DNA from: Mitsuokella sp047974105
GTDB lineage: Bacteria; Bacillota; Negativicutes; Selenomonadales; Selenomonadaceae
Assembly: GCF_047974105.1 (NCBI RefSeq)
Contig: NZ_JBHYRS010000006.1
Location: 80,299-144,298, forward strand
DNA: 64,000 nucleotides
Direction of reading: 5' to 3'
In this document: one piece after another, positions 6,959-15,476 of the stretch
Numbering within the stretch: the first letter of the stretch is position 1
Layout: each line of letters starts with the position of its first letter
Program-made: the position numbers and the translations under genes
Notes under the pieces: model-generated
The model's database searches: none
The model's input: the letters and a program-made list of their open reading frames with translations, nothing else
What the model was told of the DNA's origin: nothing

Positions 6959-8212
6959 ATGAAAGAAAAGAAAAACGTGCCGGAGCTGCGGTTTCCGGAG
7001 TTTACCAGTGCTTGGGAACAGTGTAAACTGGGGGATATTGTTAAATTAAACGGTCGAATTGGATTTCGAGGTTACACTGCGAAAGATATAATCACTAAGG
7101 AAGAAGGTGGAATATTAGCTTTTAGTCCAACCAATATTGTTAACAACAAAATTAATTTGAATGTCCGAAACACTTACATTACATGCGAAAAATATGAAGA
7201 ATCTCCAGAAATAAAAATTTCAAATGGTGATATTTTGTTCGTTAAAACGGGATCGACTTTAGGAAAAAGTGCTTTAGTGACAGGGATTTCAGAACCTGCA
7301 TCAATAAATCCTCAGGTTGTAGTTATGCGAACTTCACAAAAATTTAGAAGTTTTTTGGCTTATGAGCTAATTTCGGATAACGTACAAAGGCAGATTACTG
7401 CAGTCAAAATTGGTGGGGCAGTCCCAACACTCACGGAGTCTGAAATTAAATATTTTAATATTTGGATGCCTGTGTCTGAAGATGAATCTTATAAAATTGG
7501 TATGTTTTTTTCGCTCTTTGACAAGTTCATGACTCATTATCAACGTAAGGAAAATCTTCTAAAAGAACTCAAGAAAGGCATGCTGCAGAAGATTTTCTCG
7601 CAGGAACTCCGCTTCAAAGGCGACAATGGCCAAGACTTTCCAGACTGGGAAGAGAAGACTTTTGGTGATGTATTCGATTCTATGGAATACGGAATGAATG
7701 CATCGGCCGTTGATTATGATGGAAAACATAAATATATACGAATTACAGATATAGATGATGCTACGCATAAATATATTGATGATGCACCGGTATCACCAAG
7801 CGGCGAAATTCAGGAACATTATGCAGTTAAAGAAGGAGATATTCTTTTTGCGAGAACTGGAGCAAGCGTCGGAAAATCGTATATTTATGACAAGAATGAT
7901 GGCGAACTTTACTTTGCAGGATTTTTGATTAGAGGATCAGTAAAAAAAGAATATAGTCCATATTTTATATTCTTGCAGACCGTATCAGAAAGCTATTTTC
8001 ACTGGGTAAAGATTACATCAATGCGTACAGGACAACCGGGGATTAACAGTAAAGAATATAAGTCATTTAAATTTTCATGTCCTTCTTTACCCGAACAGAA
8101 AAAGATTGCCGACTATTTCACGCATTTAGATGCCTTAATCACCGCCGAGCAGGAGAAGCTTTCTTCCCTGCAGCAGATGAAAAAGGGCTTTTTGCAGAAG
8201 ATGTTCGTTTGA
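6959..8212 (+). CDS. hsdS: Type I restriction-modification specificity subunit HsdS
   Basis: 417 aa from the ATG at 6959 after GAGGGCAGAGCG; a longer open frame upstream is just a shadow of hsdM. Two target-recognition domains are each introduced by an ELRFPEF/ELRFKG...FPDWE signature (start, and about residue 213) and each followed by conserved helices (KENLLKELKKGMLQKIFSQ and QEKLSSLQQMKKGFLQKMF). The domains (about 7020-7540 and 7670-8080) are far more AT-rich than hsdM and hsdR, as expected where recognition domains are exchanged horizontally. The protein sets the bipartite DNA target for both modification and cleavage. Confidence 0.95.
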   Translation: MKEKKNVPELRFPEFTSAWEQCKLGDIVKLNGRIGFRGYTAKDIITKEEGGILAFSPTNIVNNKINLNVRNTYITCEKYEESPEIKISNGDILFVKTGSTLGKSALVTGISEPASINPQVVVMRTSQKFRSFLAYELISDNVQRQITAVKIGGAVPTLTESEIKYFNIWMPVSEDESYKIGMFFSLFDKFMTHYQRKENLLKELKKGMLQKIFSQELRFKGDNGQDFPDWEEKTFGDVFDSMEYGMNASAVDYDGKHKYIRITDIDDATHKYIDDAPVSPSGEIQEHYAVKEGDILFARTGASVGKSYIYDKNDGELYFAGFLIRGSVKKEYSPYFIFLQTVSESYFHWVKITSMRTGQPGINSKEYKSFKFSCPSLPEQKKIADYFTHLDALITAEQEKLSSLQQMKKGFLQKMFV

Positions 8213-8234
8213 CCAAATATGAGGGGGCATAAAA

Positions 8235-8615
8235 ATGAGATTAGCGGATATTTGCGATGCACAACGCACGTTGGAAGATGCCAGAAAGAGACCGGTTACG
8301 GCGAATCATTTGCTTTCGGAAATGGGGTATTTTGAACTGTATCCGGACAGCAGCCTTGACGAGATGAACAATACCGATGGCATGCCGGTCAATACGTTCA
8401 GCTTGATGTTCGAGGTTGAGGAAGAAAATGTTGTCGAAGGGCTGTTTGGCATTGCCGTGACTCTTCGTTATGCTGACGGCCAGAAGCGTGTATTTGACCT
8501 CAGAGAGATGGGCGAAGTGCCGGCTTTGGTCGAGAGTTATATGTTTACGCTGACGGACCCTGAGGATAAGGATATCGAGGACGATTTTGACTTTGGATTT
8601 GGTGGGGACGACTAA
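8235..8615 (+). CDS. Unknown acidic protein embedded in the hsd operon
   Basis: 126 aa, strongly acidic, ending in a run of Asp/Glu/Gly/Phe (DDFDFGFGGDD). It begins MRLADICDAQRTLEDARKRP, contains a central beta-rich segment (FSLMFEVEEENVVEGLFGIAVTLRY is split across residues about 56-80) and no known catalytic motif. It sits 22 bases after hsdS and its stop TAA shares one base with the hsdR start, so it is translationally coupled to hsdR. Function unknown. An acidic, DNA-mimic-like tail next to a restriction subunit suggests a role in restriction control or complex assembly, but that is inference. Confidence 0.7.
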   Translation: MRLADICDAQRTLEDARKRPVTANHLLSEMGYFELYPDSSLDEMNNTDGMPVNTFSLMFEVEEENVVEGLFGIAVTLRYADGQKRVFDLREMGEVPALVESYMFTLTDPEDKDIEDDFDFGFGGDD

Positions 8616-11600
8616 TGGCAGAAAAAGAAGCGGCGATGGAAGAAGCCCTGATCCGGCAGCTCACGCAGGATGTCTCGCAGTGGGTGTATCGGCCCGACAT
8701 TCATACGGAGGAGGAGCTTTGGGCGAATTTCCGCGCGAAGCTCGATGCGAATAATATGGCCGTGCTCGACGGCGCGAAGCTGACGGATGTCGAGTTTGGC
8801 CGCGTGCAGCAGTTCGTGCTTGATCAGGCGCAGACGCCGTACCGTGCGGCACTTTGGCTGGCTGGCGAAAATGGCGAGGCCGTGATTCCCCTCGAACGTG
8901 AGGATGCTTCTTTAGGCTCCGTACACCTGATGGCCGTGAGCTCGCGCGAAATCGCGGGGGCGAGGTCGAGCTATGAAGTCATCAACCAATTTATCGCGAA
9001 CAAGTCGGACGCAGAGGACCGCAAGCGCCGTTTTGACGTGACGCTCTTAATTAACGGCATCCCGATGATCCAGATTGAGCTCAAGAATCAGGACCATCCT
9101 TATATGGATGCGTTTCGTCAGATCAAAAAATACAGCATCGAGGACAAGTACTGCGGACTTTTCGGCATGGTGCAGATGTACGTCGTGACGAATGGCTCTG
9201 ACACGCGCTATATTGCGGCCGCGCAGGGCGAAAAGCTCAACGAGACGTTTTTGACGCCTTGGGTCAATGCGAAAAATGAGCCCGTCGAACACTACCTTGA
9301 CTTTGCGCGCGAGGTCCTGCGCATCCCGATGGCTCATCAGATGGTCGGACAGTACGCCGTGCTCGACGCCGAACGCCGCAAAGTCATTTTGCTGCGGCCA
9401 TATCAGGTCCATGCCATCGAGGCCGTCAAGGCGGCGTCGGCGCAGGGGCAGTCGGGCTTTGTCTGGCATACGACGGGCAGCGGCAAGACGCTGACTTCCT
9501 ACACCGTCGCAAAAAATCTGCTGCTCATTCCTGGCATCGACAAGACGATTTTTCTCATCGACCGCCGCGACCTCGACCAGCAGACTTCGCTTTCCTTCAA
9601 GGCCTATGCCGAAAACGACATCATCGACGTCGACGACACGGCGAACGCCGGCGAGCTCGTCAAGAAGCTCTACAGCAACGATAGAATCGTCATCGTCACG
9701 ACCATCCAGAAAATGGAGATTGTCCGAAAACGCTATACGAATGAGGCCAAGAAGGACAGTCCCAAAGCCAAAAAGCTCCGGAGCCTGCGTCTCGCGTTCG
9801 TCGTCGACGAATGTCACAGGACCGTCACGCCCGAGACACAGCGCGATCTCAAGAAGTTTTTTGCCAAGTCGCTCTGGTACGGCTTCACGGGCACGCCGAT
9901 TTTTGAAGAGAACAAACGCGCCCGCAAGGGCGACCTCGCGCGCACGACCGAGGGACTTTTCGGGCCGTGCCTGCACAATTACACGATTAAAGAAGCCCTC
10001 GCGAATCATGCCGTGCTGGGCTTCCAGATCGAGTATAAAGATTCTCTTTCCCACGACCAGATTTTTGATATTGGCGCACAGCTCCATGTCGGCACGACGG
10101 ATGAACTTGCTGGCAAGGATTTCATCGTGGCCGAGGAAAAGGTGCTCGGGGCGTATTACAAGGTCAAGAGCGAGGATATTTACGATACGGACGAGCACAG
10201 GCTTGGCGTGATCAACTATATTGTCAACAAGGCCGCCGGCAAATTCCGGCTGCAGGCCGCTTCGAAGGGCGATGCCTACGAGGCCATTTTGACCGTGCCG
10301 TCGATCCCGATTGCGCAGAGATATTATAGGCTCATCAAGGATTTTGTCAAAGAGGGGCATGTGTCCGACAAAATCAAGGCCAAGGCCGTCGACTTTCCGC
10401 GCGTGGCCATCACCTACACCGTGACGGAAAATGACGAGGGCTCCATCGAGAGTCAGCAGGCCATGAAGGAATCGCTGCGCGACTACAACGCGATGTTTGG
10501 AACGAATTTCCACATTGATGACCTCAGTGCCTACAATGCGAACCTCAATGACCGGCTCGCACGCAAGAAAGGGCAGTACAAGCTCCGGAAAGAGCAGCTC
10601 GACCTTGTCATCGTTGTGGACAGACTGCTGACGGGCTTTGATGCACCGCCGTGTGCGCTGCTCTTTGTTGATCGGCCGCCAATGGCACCGCAGAACCTCA
10701 TTCAGGCCTTTTCGCGCACGAACCGCATCTACGACAAGAGCAAACGCTTTGGCATGATCGTCATTTTCCAGCGTGCTGCTGAGTACCGCAAGGCTGTCGA
10801 CGATGCCCTGCTGCTTTATTCCAACGGCGGCACGAGCGACGTCAGCGCGCCGCCGTTTGCCGTGATTGAAAAGGCTTTCAAGGAGGCCCTCGCGAAGCTG
10901 CGCAAAATCGCAGCCGAGCCGCAGAAAGTCGATACCCTTGGCGACATTGAGCTCAAGAAAAAATTTGCCAAGGCCTTCCAGAAAGTCGACAAACTGCGCG
11001 GCGAGATTCAGGTTTACGACGAATTTGAGGAAAAGGACCTGTCCGACTACGGCATTTCGGAAAATGAACTCAACGACTATACGGGAAAATACCAGAATGT
11101 CCTTGAGGAATTGCGCCACAAGACGGAGACGGAGGACATCGACGTCGATGTCGAATACGAGCTTGAGACGGTTACGAGCGTGACCATCGACTACCGCTAC
11201 ATCGTTGCGCTGATTCAGAAATACGTGCCCGACGACGATGTGCTCGTGGCTGCGCCGGTCGAGGATCAGCGCATTGACGAACACATCGAGGCACTTAGTC
11301 GGACGAATCCGCAGCTCGCCGGCGTCATTGGGAATTTCTGGTCCGACATGAAGGCCCAGCCGGCCAAATACCGCGGGCAGGACGCCATGACCGTCATCGA
11401 GACGCAGATCGAGTCCATCATCAAAAAGCGCATTGAGGACTTCGCACGCGAATGGTCCACGAAAGTCAACGACATCATCGCCATCCTGCACACCTATCAC
11501 GACGGCGACACCGTCACCATGAGCATGGACTACGACGACTACAAGAAAAATCACGAGGGCGTCAGCAAACTCAAATACAAACGCCGCGCCAAAGAGGCCG

Positions 11601-11644
11601 TCATCGACCTCATCAAAAAAATCCGGCCGCTGCGGGAGAAATAA
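8615..11644 (+). CDS. hsdR: Type I restriction endonuclease subunit HsdR
   Basis: 1009 aa, normal size. The N-terminal nuclease domain has the PD-(D/E)xK core ending QIELKNQ (about residue 152). The SF2 translocase follows: motif I TTGSGKT (about 285), motif II DECH (about 398), GFTGTPIF (motif III), and later DRLLTGFDAP and QAFSRTNR (motifs V and VI). The C-terminal helical part mediates binding to HsdM. It pumps DNA with ATP and cuts unmodified DNA. It overlaps the preceding 126-aa gene by one base. No terminator is obvious behind it before the next gene at 11756. Confidence 0.95.
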   Translation: MAEKEAAMEEALIRQLTQDVSQWVYRPDIHTEEELWANFRAKLDANNMAVLDGAKLTDVEFGRVQQFVLDQAQTPYRAALWLAGENGEAVIPLEREDASLGSVHLMAVSSREIAGARSSYEVINQFIANKSDAEDRKRRFDVTLLINGIPMIQIELKNQDHPYMDAFRQIKKYSIEDKYCGLFGMVQMYVVTNGSDTRYIAAAQGEKLNETFLTPWVNAKNEPVEHYLDFAREVLRIPMAHQMVGQYAVLDAERRKVILLRPYQVHAIEAVKAASAQGQSGFVWHTTGSGKTLTSYTVAKNLLLIPGIDKTIFLIDRRDLDQQTSLSFKAYAENDIIDVDDTANAGELVKKLYSNDRIVIVTTIQKMEIVRKRYTNEAKKDSPKAKKLRSLRLAFVVDECHRTVTPETQRDLKKFFAKSLWYGFTGTPIFEENKRARKGDLARTTEGLFGPCLHNYTIKEALANHAVLGFQIEYKDSLSHDQIFDIGAQLHVGTTDELAGKDFIVAEEKVLGAYYKVKSEDIYDTDEHRLGVINYIVNKAAGKFRLQAASKGDAYEAILTVPSIPIAQRYYRLIKDFVKEGHVSDKIKAKAVDFPRVAITYTVTENDEGSIESQQAMKESLRDYNAMFGTNFHIDDLSAYNANLNDRLARKKGQYKLRKEQLDLVIVVDRLLTGFDAPPCALLFVDRPPMAPQNLIQAFSRTNRIYDKSKRFGMIVIFQRAAEYRKAVDDALLLYSNGGTSDVSAPPFAVIEKAFKEALAKLRKIAAEPQKVDTLGDIELKKKFAKAFQKVDKLRGEIQVYDEFEEKDLSDYGISENELNDYTGKYQNVLEELRHKTETEDIDVDVEYELETVTSVTIDYRYIVALIQKYVPDDDVLVAAPVEDQRIDEHIEALSRTNPQLAGVIGNFWSDMKAQPAKYRGQDAMTVIETQIESIIKKRIEDFAREWSTKVNDIIAILHTYHDGDTVTMSMDYDDYKKNHEGVSKLKYKRRAKEAVIDLIKKIRPLREK

Positions 11645-11755
11645 CAAAGAACACAATCAAGCGTGGCTGGAAAAACATGATTTTCCCAACCATGCCGATA
11701 ATGCCTACACAGGCGGACAAACAGGTAATACGGATTAAGGGAGGTATTGATTCAT

Positions 11756-12238
11756 ATGGATGAATTTCGTACGATGAGAAGGTTCAAACAGCAGCTCAAT
11801 CCAGAAGAGTGCATTGAGATTCTTAAAACTGAACCGCGTGGTATTTTGTCCATGCAGGGAGAGCAGGACTATCCTTATGCGATCCCGCTGGATCAGTTCT
11901 ATGATGAGGATGACGGAAAGTTGTATTTTCACTGCGCTAAGCAGGGATTGAAGCTGGATCTCATTGCGAAGAATCCGAAAGTATGCTTCGCCATCATGGA
12001 TAAAGGCTTTGTCAAAGAGGGAGATTGGGCTCTTAACATACGAAGTGTTCTGTGCTTTGGCAGAATTGAAATTCTGGAAGATCACGACAAGATACTTGAA
12101 CAGTGTCGGAAACTGGCCAGAAAGTTTTACCCTACGGAGGAATCCATTGAGCATGAAATCGCTGCTGCTGGAAGCCGGGTAAACATGCTCGTGATGACCA
12201 TAGACAGGATGACTGGCAAACTGGTTAATGAGTCATAG
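11756..12238 (+). CDS. FMN-binding split-barrel (pyridoxamine-phosphate-oxidase-like) protein
   Basis: 160 aa. The ATG at 11756 is preferred over a TTG nine bases upstream because GGGAGG (11739-11744) is then properly spaced. The sequence has the NimA-like pattern: R10 region, GILSMQGEQDYPYAIPL (strands of the split barrel), KLYFHCAKQGLKLDLI and VCFAIMD. Such proteins bind FMN and reduce small molecules, including nitroimidazoles. It stands alone between hsdR and the hydrogenase. Two other members of this superfamily (33041-33436, 43446-43931) are in the window. Confidence 0.85.
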   Translation: MDEFRTMRRFKQQLNPEECIEILKTEPRGILSMQGEQDYPYAIPLDQFYDEDDGKLYFHCAKQGLKLDLIAKNPKVCFAIMDKGFVKEGDWALNIRSVLCFGRIEILEDHDKILEQCRKLARKFYPTEESIEHEIAAAGSRVNMLVMTIDRMTGKLVNES

Positions 12239-12378
12239 GAATCGCTGACGTGCAGGCAAATTCTGTCTATGTGCTATAAAACGGCAGGAAAACGCTTTTC
12301 CTTGCAGAATACGGTAAATATAAGCTATCAGTCTTTTCGGAAAATATTTATCTAACGGAAGCCATGGAGGAGAGTGTC

Positions 12379-14037
12379 ATGAGCAAACATTTATCACCAG
12401 AAATCCGTGTGCCGATTGAGCCGGGGAACCCGGCGATCCTGCGCAGGGAGGATCTCTGCATCCGCTGCGGGCAGTGCCGCGACGCCTGCCGGGACCAGAT
12501 CGGCGTGCTCGGTTATTATGATTTGGAGAAGACGGGGGATGTCCCCATCTGCATCCACTGCGGGCAGTGCGCGAACGTCTGCCCCGTGGATTCCATCATC
12601 GAGACGCCGGAGTGGGAGGCGGTGCGGCAGGCCGTGGCTGACCCTGATAAAATCGTCGTGGTCAATACCTCGCCATCCGTGCGCGTTTCTTTGGGCGAAG
12701 AATTCGGCCTGCCGGACGGCAGTTTCGTGCAGGGGAAGATGGTCGCGCTGCTGAAGGCCCTGGGCGTGGACTACGTGCTCGACACGAACTTTGCGGCCGA
12801 TATGACGATCATGGAAGAGGCCAGCGAGCTCGTGGAGCGCGTCACCAAAAAGACGGGGCCGCTGCCACAGTTCACGTCCTGCTGCCCTGCGTGGGTGAAG
12901 TTCGCGGAGACGTATTATCCGGAGATGCTGCCGCACATTTCTTCGGCGAAGAGCCCGATCGGCATGCAGGGGCCGACGGTCAAGACGTACTTTGCGAAAA
13001 AAATGGGCCTTGACCCGCGCAAAATCGTCAATGTGGCGTTTACGCCGTGCACGGCCAAGAAGTTTGAGATTCGCCGGACGGAAATGGCGGCGGCCGGCAA
13101 GTATCTGGGCATTCCGGAGCTTCGGGACATGGACCACGTTATCACGACGAGGGAAGTCGCCGCTTGGGCAAAGTCGGCCGGTCTTGATTTGTCGGCCCTT
13201 GAGGACCAGCCCTACGACTCCCTGATGGGTGAGGCTTCCGGCGCCGGCGTCATTTTCGGCAATACAGGCGGCGTCATGGAAGCGGCCCTGCGCACGGCGT
13301 ATTACCTCGTCACGGGCCACAATGCACCGAAAGATTTTTACGAGTTGGAGCCAGTGCGCGGCCTCGACGGCCTCAGGGAAGCCACGGTACAGATGGGGAA
13401 CCTTTCGCTCAAAGTCGCTGTTTTGTTTGGAACGGAGCATGTCAGGGAGTTCCTGACAAACCATGCGGATAAGATGAAAGAATACACCTTCATCGAAGTC
13501 ATGACCTGCCCCGGCGGCTGCATCGGCGGCGGCGGACAGCCAAAAGGCACGCAGCAGAAGGGCAAAGCCCTGCTCGCCAAACGCATTGAGGGCCTTTATA
13601 AGCGCGATGCGTCCCTGCCGAACCGCAACAGCCACGAGAATCAGGAACTTTTGACTTTGTACAGGGAGTTCTACGGCAAACCGCTGAGCCCGCTCGCCGA
13701 AGAAATCCTGCATACGAAATATACCGACCGCAGCGAAACACTTGGCGAACCCGTGGCCAAATACCAGAAGCCAAGGGAAAAAGCCGCAGCCAGCGACTAC
13801 GAAGAAGTGACTAAGCCTGGGGCAAAAGTCCGGAAATGGAAATGCCGCGTCTGCGGCTACATCTTTGAAGGCGAAGAGCCGCCAGCAGAATGCCCGCTCT
13901 GCCACAAGGACAGCAGCTACTTCGACGAAATTAAGAAATGGAAGTGTCGTGTCTGCGGTTACGAATGCGAAGGCGTAGAACCGCCGGCCGAGTGCCCGCT
14001 CTGTCATATGGACAGCAGCTACTTCGACGAAGTTTGA
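12379..14037 (+). CDS. [FeFe] hydrogenase with two C-terminal rubredoxin-like domains
   Basis: 552 aa; the ATG at 12379 follows GGAGGAGA. Two [4Fe-4S] clusters are coded by CIRCGQCRDAC (about residues 27-37) and CIHCGQCANVC (about 58-68). The H-cluster motifs are TSCCPAW (about 166), TPCTAKKFE (about 223) and MTCPGGCIGGGGQP (about 372). These define a monomeric-type [FeFe] hydrogenase; the TSCCPAW form fits group B. The tail carries two nearly identical 33-residue rubredoxin-like units (KWKCRVCGY...AECPLCH), at about 486-519 and 520-552. It probably exchanges electrons in the cytoplasm with ferredoxin or through the rubredoxin units. Maturation genes are not in the window. Confidence 0.92.
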   Translation: MSKHLSPEIRVPIEPGNPAILRREDLCIRCGQCRDACRDQIGVLGYYDLEKTGDVPICIHCGQCANVCPVDSIIETPEWEAVRQAVADPDKIVVVNTSPSVRVSLGEEFGLPDGSFVQGKMVALLKALGVDYVLDTNFAADMTIMEEASELVERVTKKTGPLPQFTSCCPAWVKFAETYYPEMLPHISSAKSPIGMQGPTVKTYFAKKMGLDPRKIVNVAFTPCTAKKFEIRRTEMAAAGKYLGIPELRDMDHVITTREVAAWAKSAGLDLSALEDQPYDSLMGEASGAGVIFGNTGGVMEAALRTAYYLVTGHNAPKDFYELEPVRGLDGLREATVQMGNLSLKVAVLFGTEHVREFLTNHADKMKEYTFIEVMTCPGGCIGGGGQPKGTQQKGKALLAKRIEGLYKRDASLPNRNSHENQELLTLYREFYGKPLSPLAEEILHTKYTDRSETLGEPVAKYQKPREKAAASDYEEVTKPGAKVRKWKCRVCGYIFEGEEPPAECPLCHKDSSYFDEIKKWKCRVCGYECEGVEPPAECPLCHMDSSYFDEV

Positions 14038-14050
14038 TTTTTAGAGAACG

Positions 14051-14089
14051 AAAGGCATGTGCATCGAGCGACGATGTACATGCCTTTTT
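14051..14089 (+). terminator. Terminator after the hydrogenase gene
   Basis: AAAGGCATGT...ACATGCCTTTTT forms a long stem with an inner CATCG/CGATG pairing and a T run, 13 bases behind the stop codon. Confidence 0.8.
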
Positions 14090-14106
14090 GTCGTGTAATG
14101 GGAATG

Positions 14107-14172
14107 AGTTTTTATAGTACACTTTAAAAACTATACAAAAATAGAAGTTTTTAAAGTATACTATAAAAACTT
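14107..14172. repeat. Pair of 26-bp palindromic boxes in inverted arrangement
   Basis: AGTTTTTATAGTACAC-type and AGTTTTTAAAGTATAC-type boxes of 26 bp are complementary to each other with one mismatch and about 12 bp apart. Each box is itself a near-palindrome (AGTTTTT...AAAAACT). This looks like a doubled operator for a dimeric repressor, or ends of a lost element; no gene nearby explains it. Confidence 0.55.
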
Positions 14173-14200
14173 CTTACGGGCAATGCTGATGCTTGACGGC

Positions 14201-14241
14201 AAAAAACGATCACCTCATGAATTGATGAGATGATAGTTTTT
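14201..14241. terminator. Terminator of the NhaC-like gene, bidirectional form
   Basis: ATCACCTCATGA/TTGATGAGATGAT stem flanked by A6 on the left and T7 on the right. On the minus strand it lies directly behind the stop of the 14242-15117 gene and ends in a U run. Confidence 0.7.
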
Positions 14242-15117
14242 TTATTGGGCATGTTTTGTTTTTATCTGCGTGTACAGCCAGCTCCAAAGGGGCTGCAGGT
14301 AGAGGTAGACGGCAGCAGCGATGCCCCATGATGAGGCGCCGAGGGCTGCTAACGGTACGGCGGAAGCCACGCTCCAAGGCAGCAGGGCTGCGAGTACGAT
14401 GGTCGTATCTTCAAGGGCCAAGGCCATTTCCTGTTCGTTATCGTAAAGGTCGCGGCAGAGCTCATGCACCATGATGGACGAAAGCGTCTGGTTGCAGGCA
14501 ATGGCGACGGATGCAAGCGAGACGGCAATCGTGCAGCCAAACGTCGTGAGCAGGCGGGCAAGACGGTGGATGCCAGATTTGACGCCGTCGAGCAGGTCCG
14601 TTTTTTCGAAAATTCCTGCGTAAGAGCACGAAAGCGCGACGAGCACGGCAGGCTGTGCCATGGAGAGCAGGCCGCCGCCGTTGAGCATCGCCGCGAGCTC
14701 GGGGTCCGTGGTTTCGTAGCCCGTGAGCAGCATGGGCAGCAGCGTCATCATGTCCATGCCCTGTACGAAAAGGCAGAGCCCGATGGCCGCCGCAATGCTG
14801 ACGAGCATTGTTTTCCAGACGGCAATGCGCAGCACGGACATGACGATGACGGCCAAAGCCGGCAGCAGAACAGGCCAAGTGAGGACGAAATCCTGCTGAA
14901 ATCTCGCGAGAATGCCGATGAGCACCATGCGGATTGTACGGATCCCCTGCCACGACAAGGACAGAAGTTCCCTGACCGACAAACGGCGATATCGTCCATA
15001 CGAGAAAAAGACCACATAGCCAAAGGCCAGAGCGTACAGGACCGAAACATGAAAAAACAGGCAGAGCACCAGCCCTGCCGCAAAAAGCCCTAAAGGAAGA
15101 AAAGAAGGATATTTCAT
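14242..15117 (-). CDS. NhaC-family Na+/H+ antiporter, internally shortened
   Basis: 291 aa, against roughly 430-490 for NhaC antiporters. The N-terminal part (MKYPSFLPLGLFAAGLVLCL, YRRLSVRELLSLSWQGIRT, then VLIGIL) and the C-terminal half (DFVLTWPVLLPALAVIVMSV, ALSCSYAGIFEKTDLLDGV, LEDTTIVLAALLPWSVASAV) both match the family. After VLIGIL one expects TALWRAxGTIP and several more membrane segments; instead the chain jumps to ARFQQDF. About 150 residues of the transport core appear lost in frame, so transport is doubtful. A -10-like TATAAT lies upstream on the minus strand near 15195. The deletion is inferred from family knowledge. Confidence 0.65.
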   Translation of the reverse strand: MKYPSFLPLGLFAAGLVLCLFFHVSVLYALAFGYVVFFSYGRYRRLSVRELLSLSWQGIRTIRMVLIGILARFQQDFVLTWPVLLPALAVIVMSVLRIAVWKTMLVSIAAAIGLCLFVQGMDMMTLLPMLLTGYETTDPELAAMLNGGGLLSMAQPAVLVALSCSYAGIFEKTDLLDGVKSGIHRLARLLTTFGCTIAVSLASVAIACNQTLSSIMVHELCRDLYDNEQEMALALEDTTIVLAALLPWSVASAVPLAALGASSWGIAAAVYLYLQPLWSWLYTQIKTKHAQ

Positions 15118-15256
15118 CTGGATGCAGGCGGGACAGCCAACGTCCCGTCAACGTCACCTCGCTTTCCTATGCAGCGTAGTTTATAGTCTTCATTATAACA
15201 AAGCGGCATCCTGCGAAAAGCTAAAAAAGAGTACTCGCTGAACCGAATTATTGCTA

Positions 15257-15285
15257 TTGCAGGCAATTTTGGCCTGTGCTAAAAT
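15257..15285 (+). promoter_or_regulatory. Promoter for probable antisense antitoxin RNA
   Basis: TTGCAG, 17-base spacer and TAAAAT point rightwards into the 3' end of the toxin gene that runs leftwards. Transcription would produce RNA complementary to the toxin message and end at the hairpin at 15477-15526. Confidence 0.55.
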
Positions 15286-15378
15286 ATAGACATAGGAAAA
15301 CCGGCGGGTGGAATCGCCGGTGTCCCTTCAATTTTGAGTTGAGGACACGACTTTTCTCTAGGTGACTGTACTTGACTC

Positions 15379-15447
15379 TTACTTAAGGATCGTTACGATC
15401 AGCGTTGCGAAAGCTATCAGCAGGGATAGTTCTTCGTAAAGGCTCAT
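15379..15447 (-). CDS. Putative holin-like type I toxin peptide
   Basis: A 22-aa peptide reading MSLYEELSLLIAFATLIVTI then Leu-Lys. It starts at ATG 15447 after AAAGGGGG. A short polar start followed by one hydrophobic membrane helix and a basic end is the pattern of TxpA/BsrG-like 'putative holin-like toxins' of Firmicutes, which insert in the membrane. On the minus strand an extended -10 (TGGTATACT, about 15500-15509) lies upstream. A convergent promoter and hairpins downstream fit an antisense RNA antitoxin. It is too short for normal gene finding. The family match is from memory but the pattern is characteristic. Confidence 0.7.
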   Translation of the reverse strand: MSLYEELSLLIAFATLIVTILK

Positions 15448-15476
15448 ACGCACGCCCCCTTTCGCAGAGAAAGGGC

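Noticed and set aside
9047..11656. Long open frame (869 codons) on the minus strand across hsdR
   Set aside because: It is antisense to a clear HsdR protein, has low-complexity Val/Asp/Leu composition and no motifs; it reflects codon bias of the real gene.
12394..14007. Minus-strand open frame of 537 codons across the hydrogenase gene
   Set aside because: Antisense shadow of a protein with all H-cluster motifs; no ribosome site, no family pattern.
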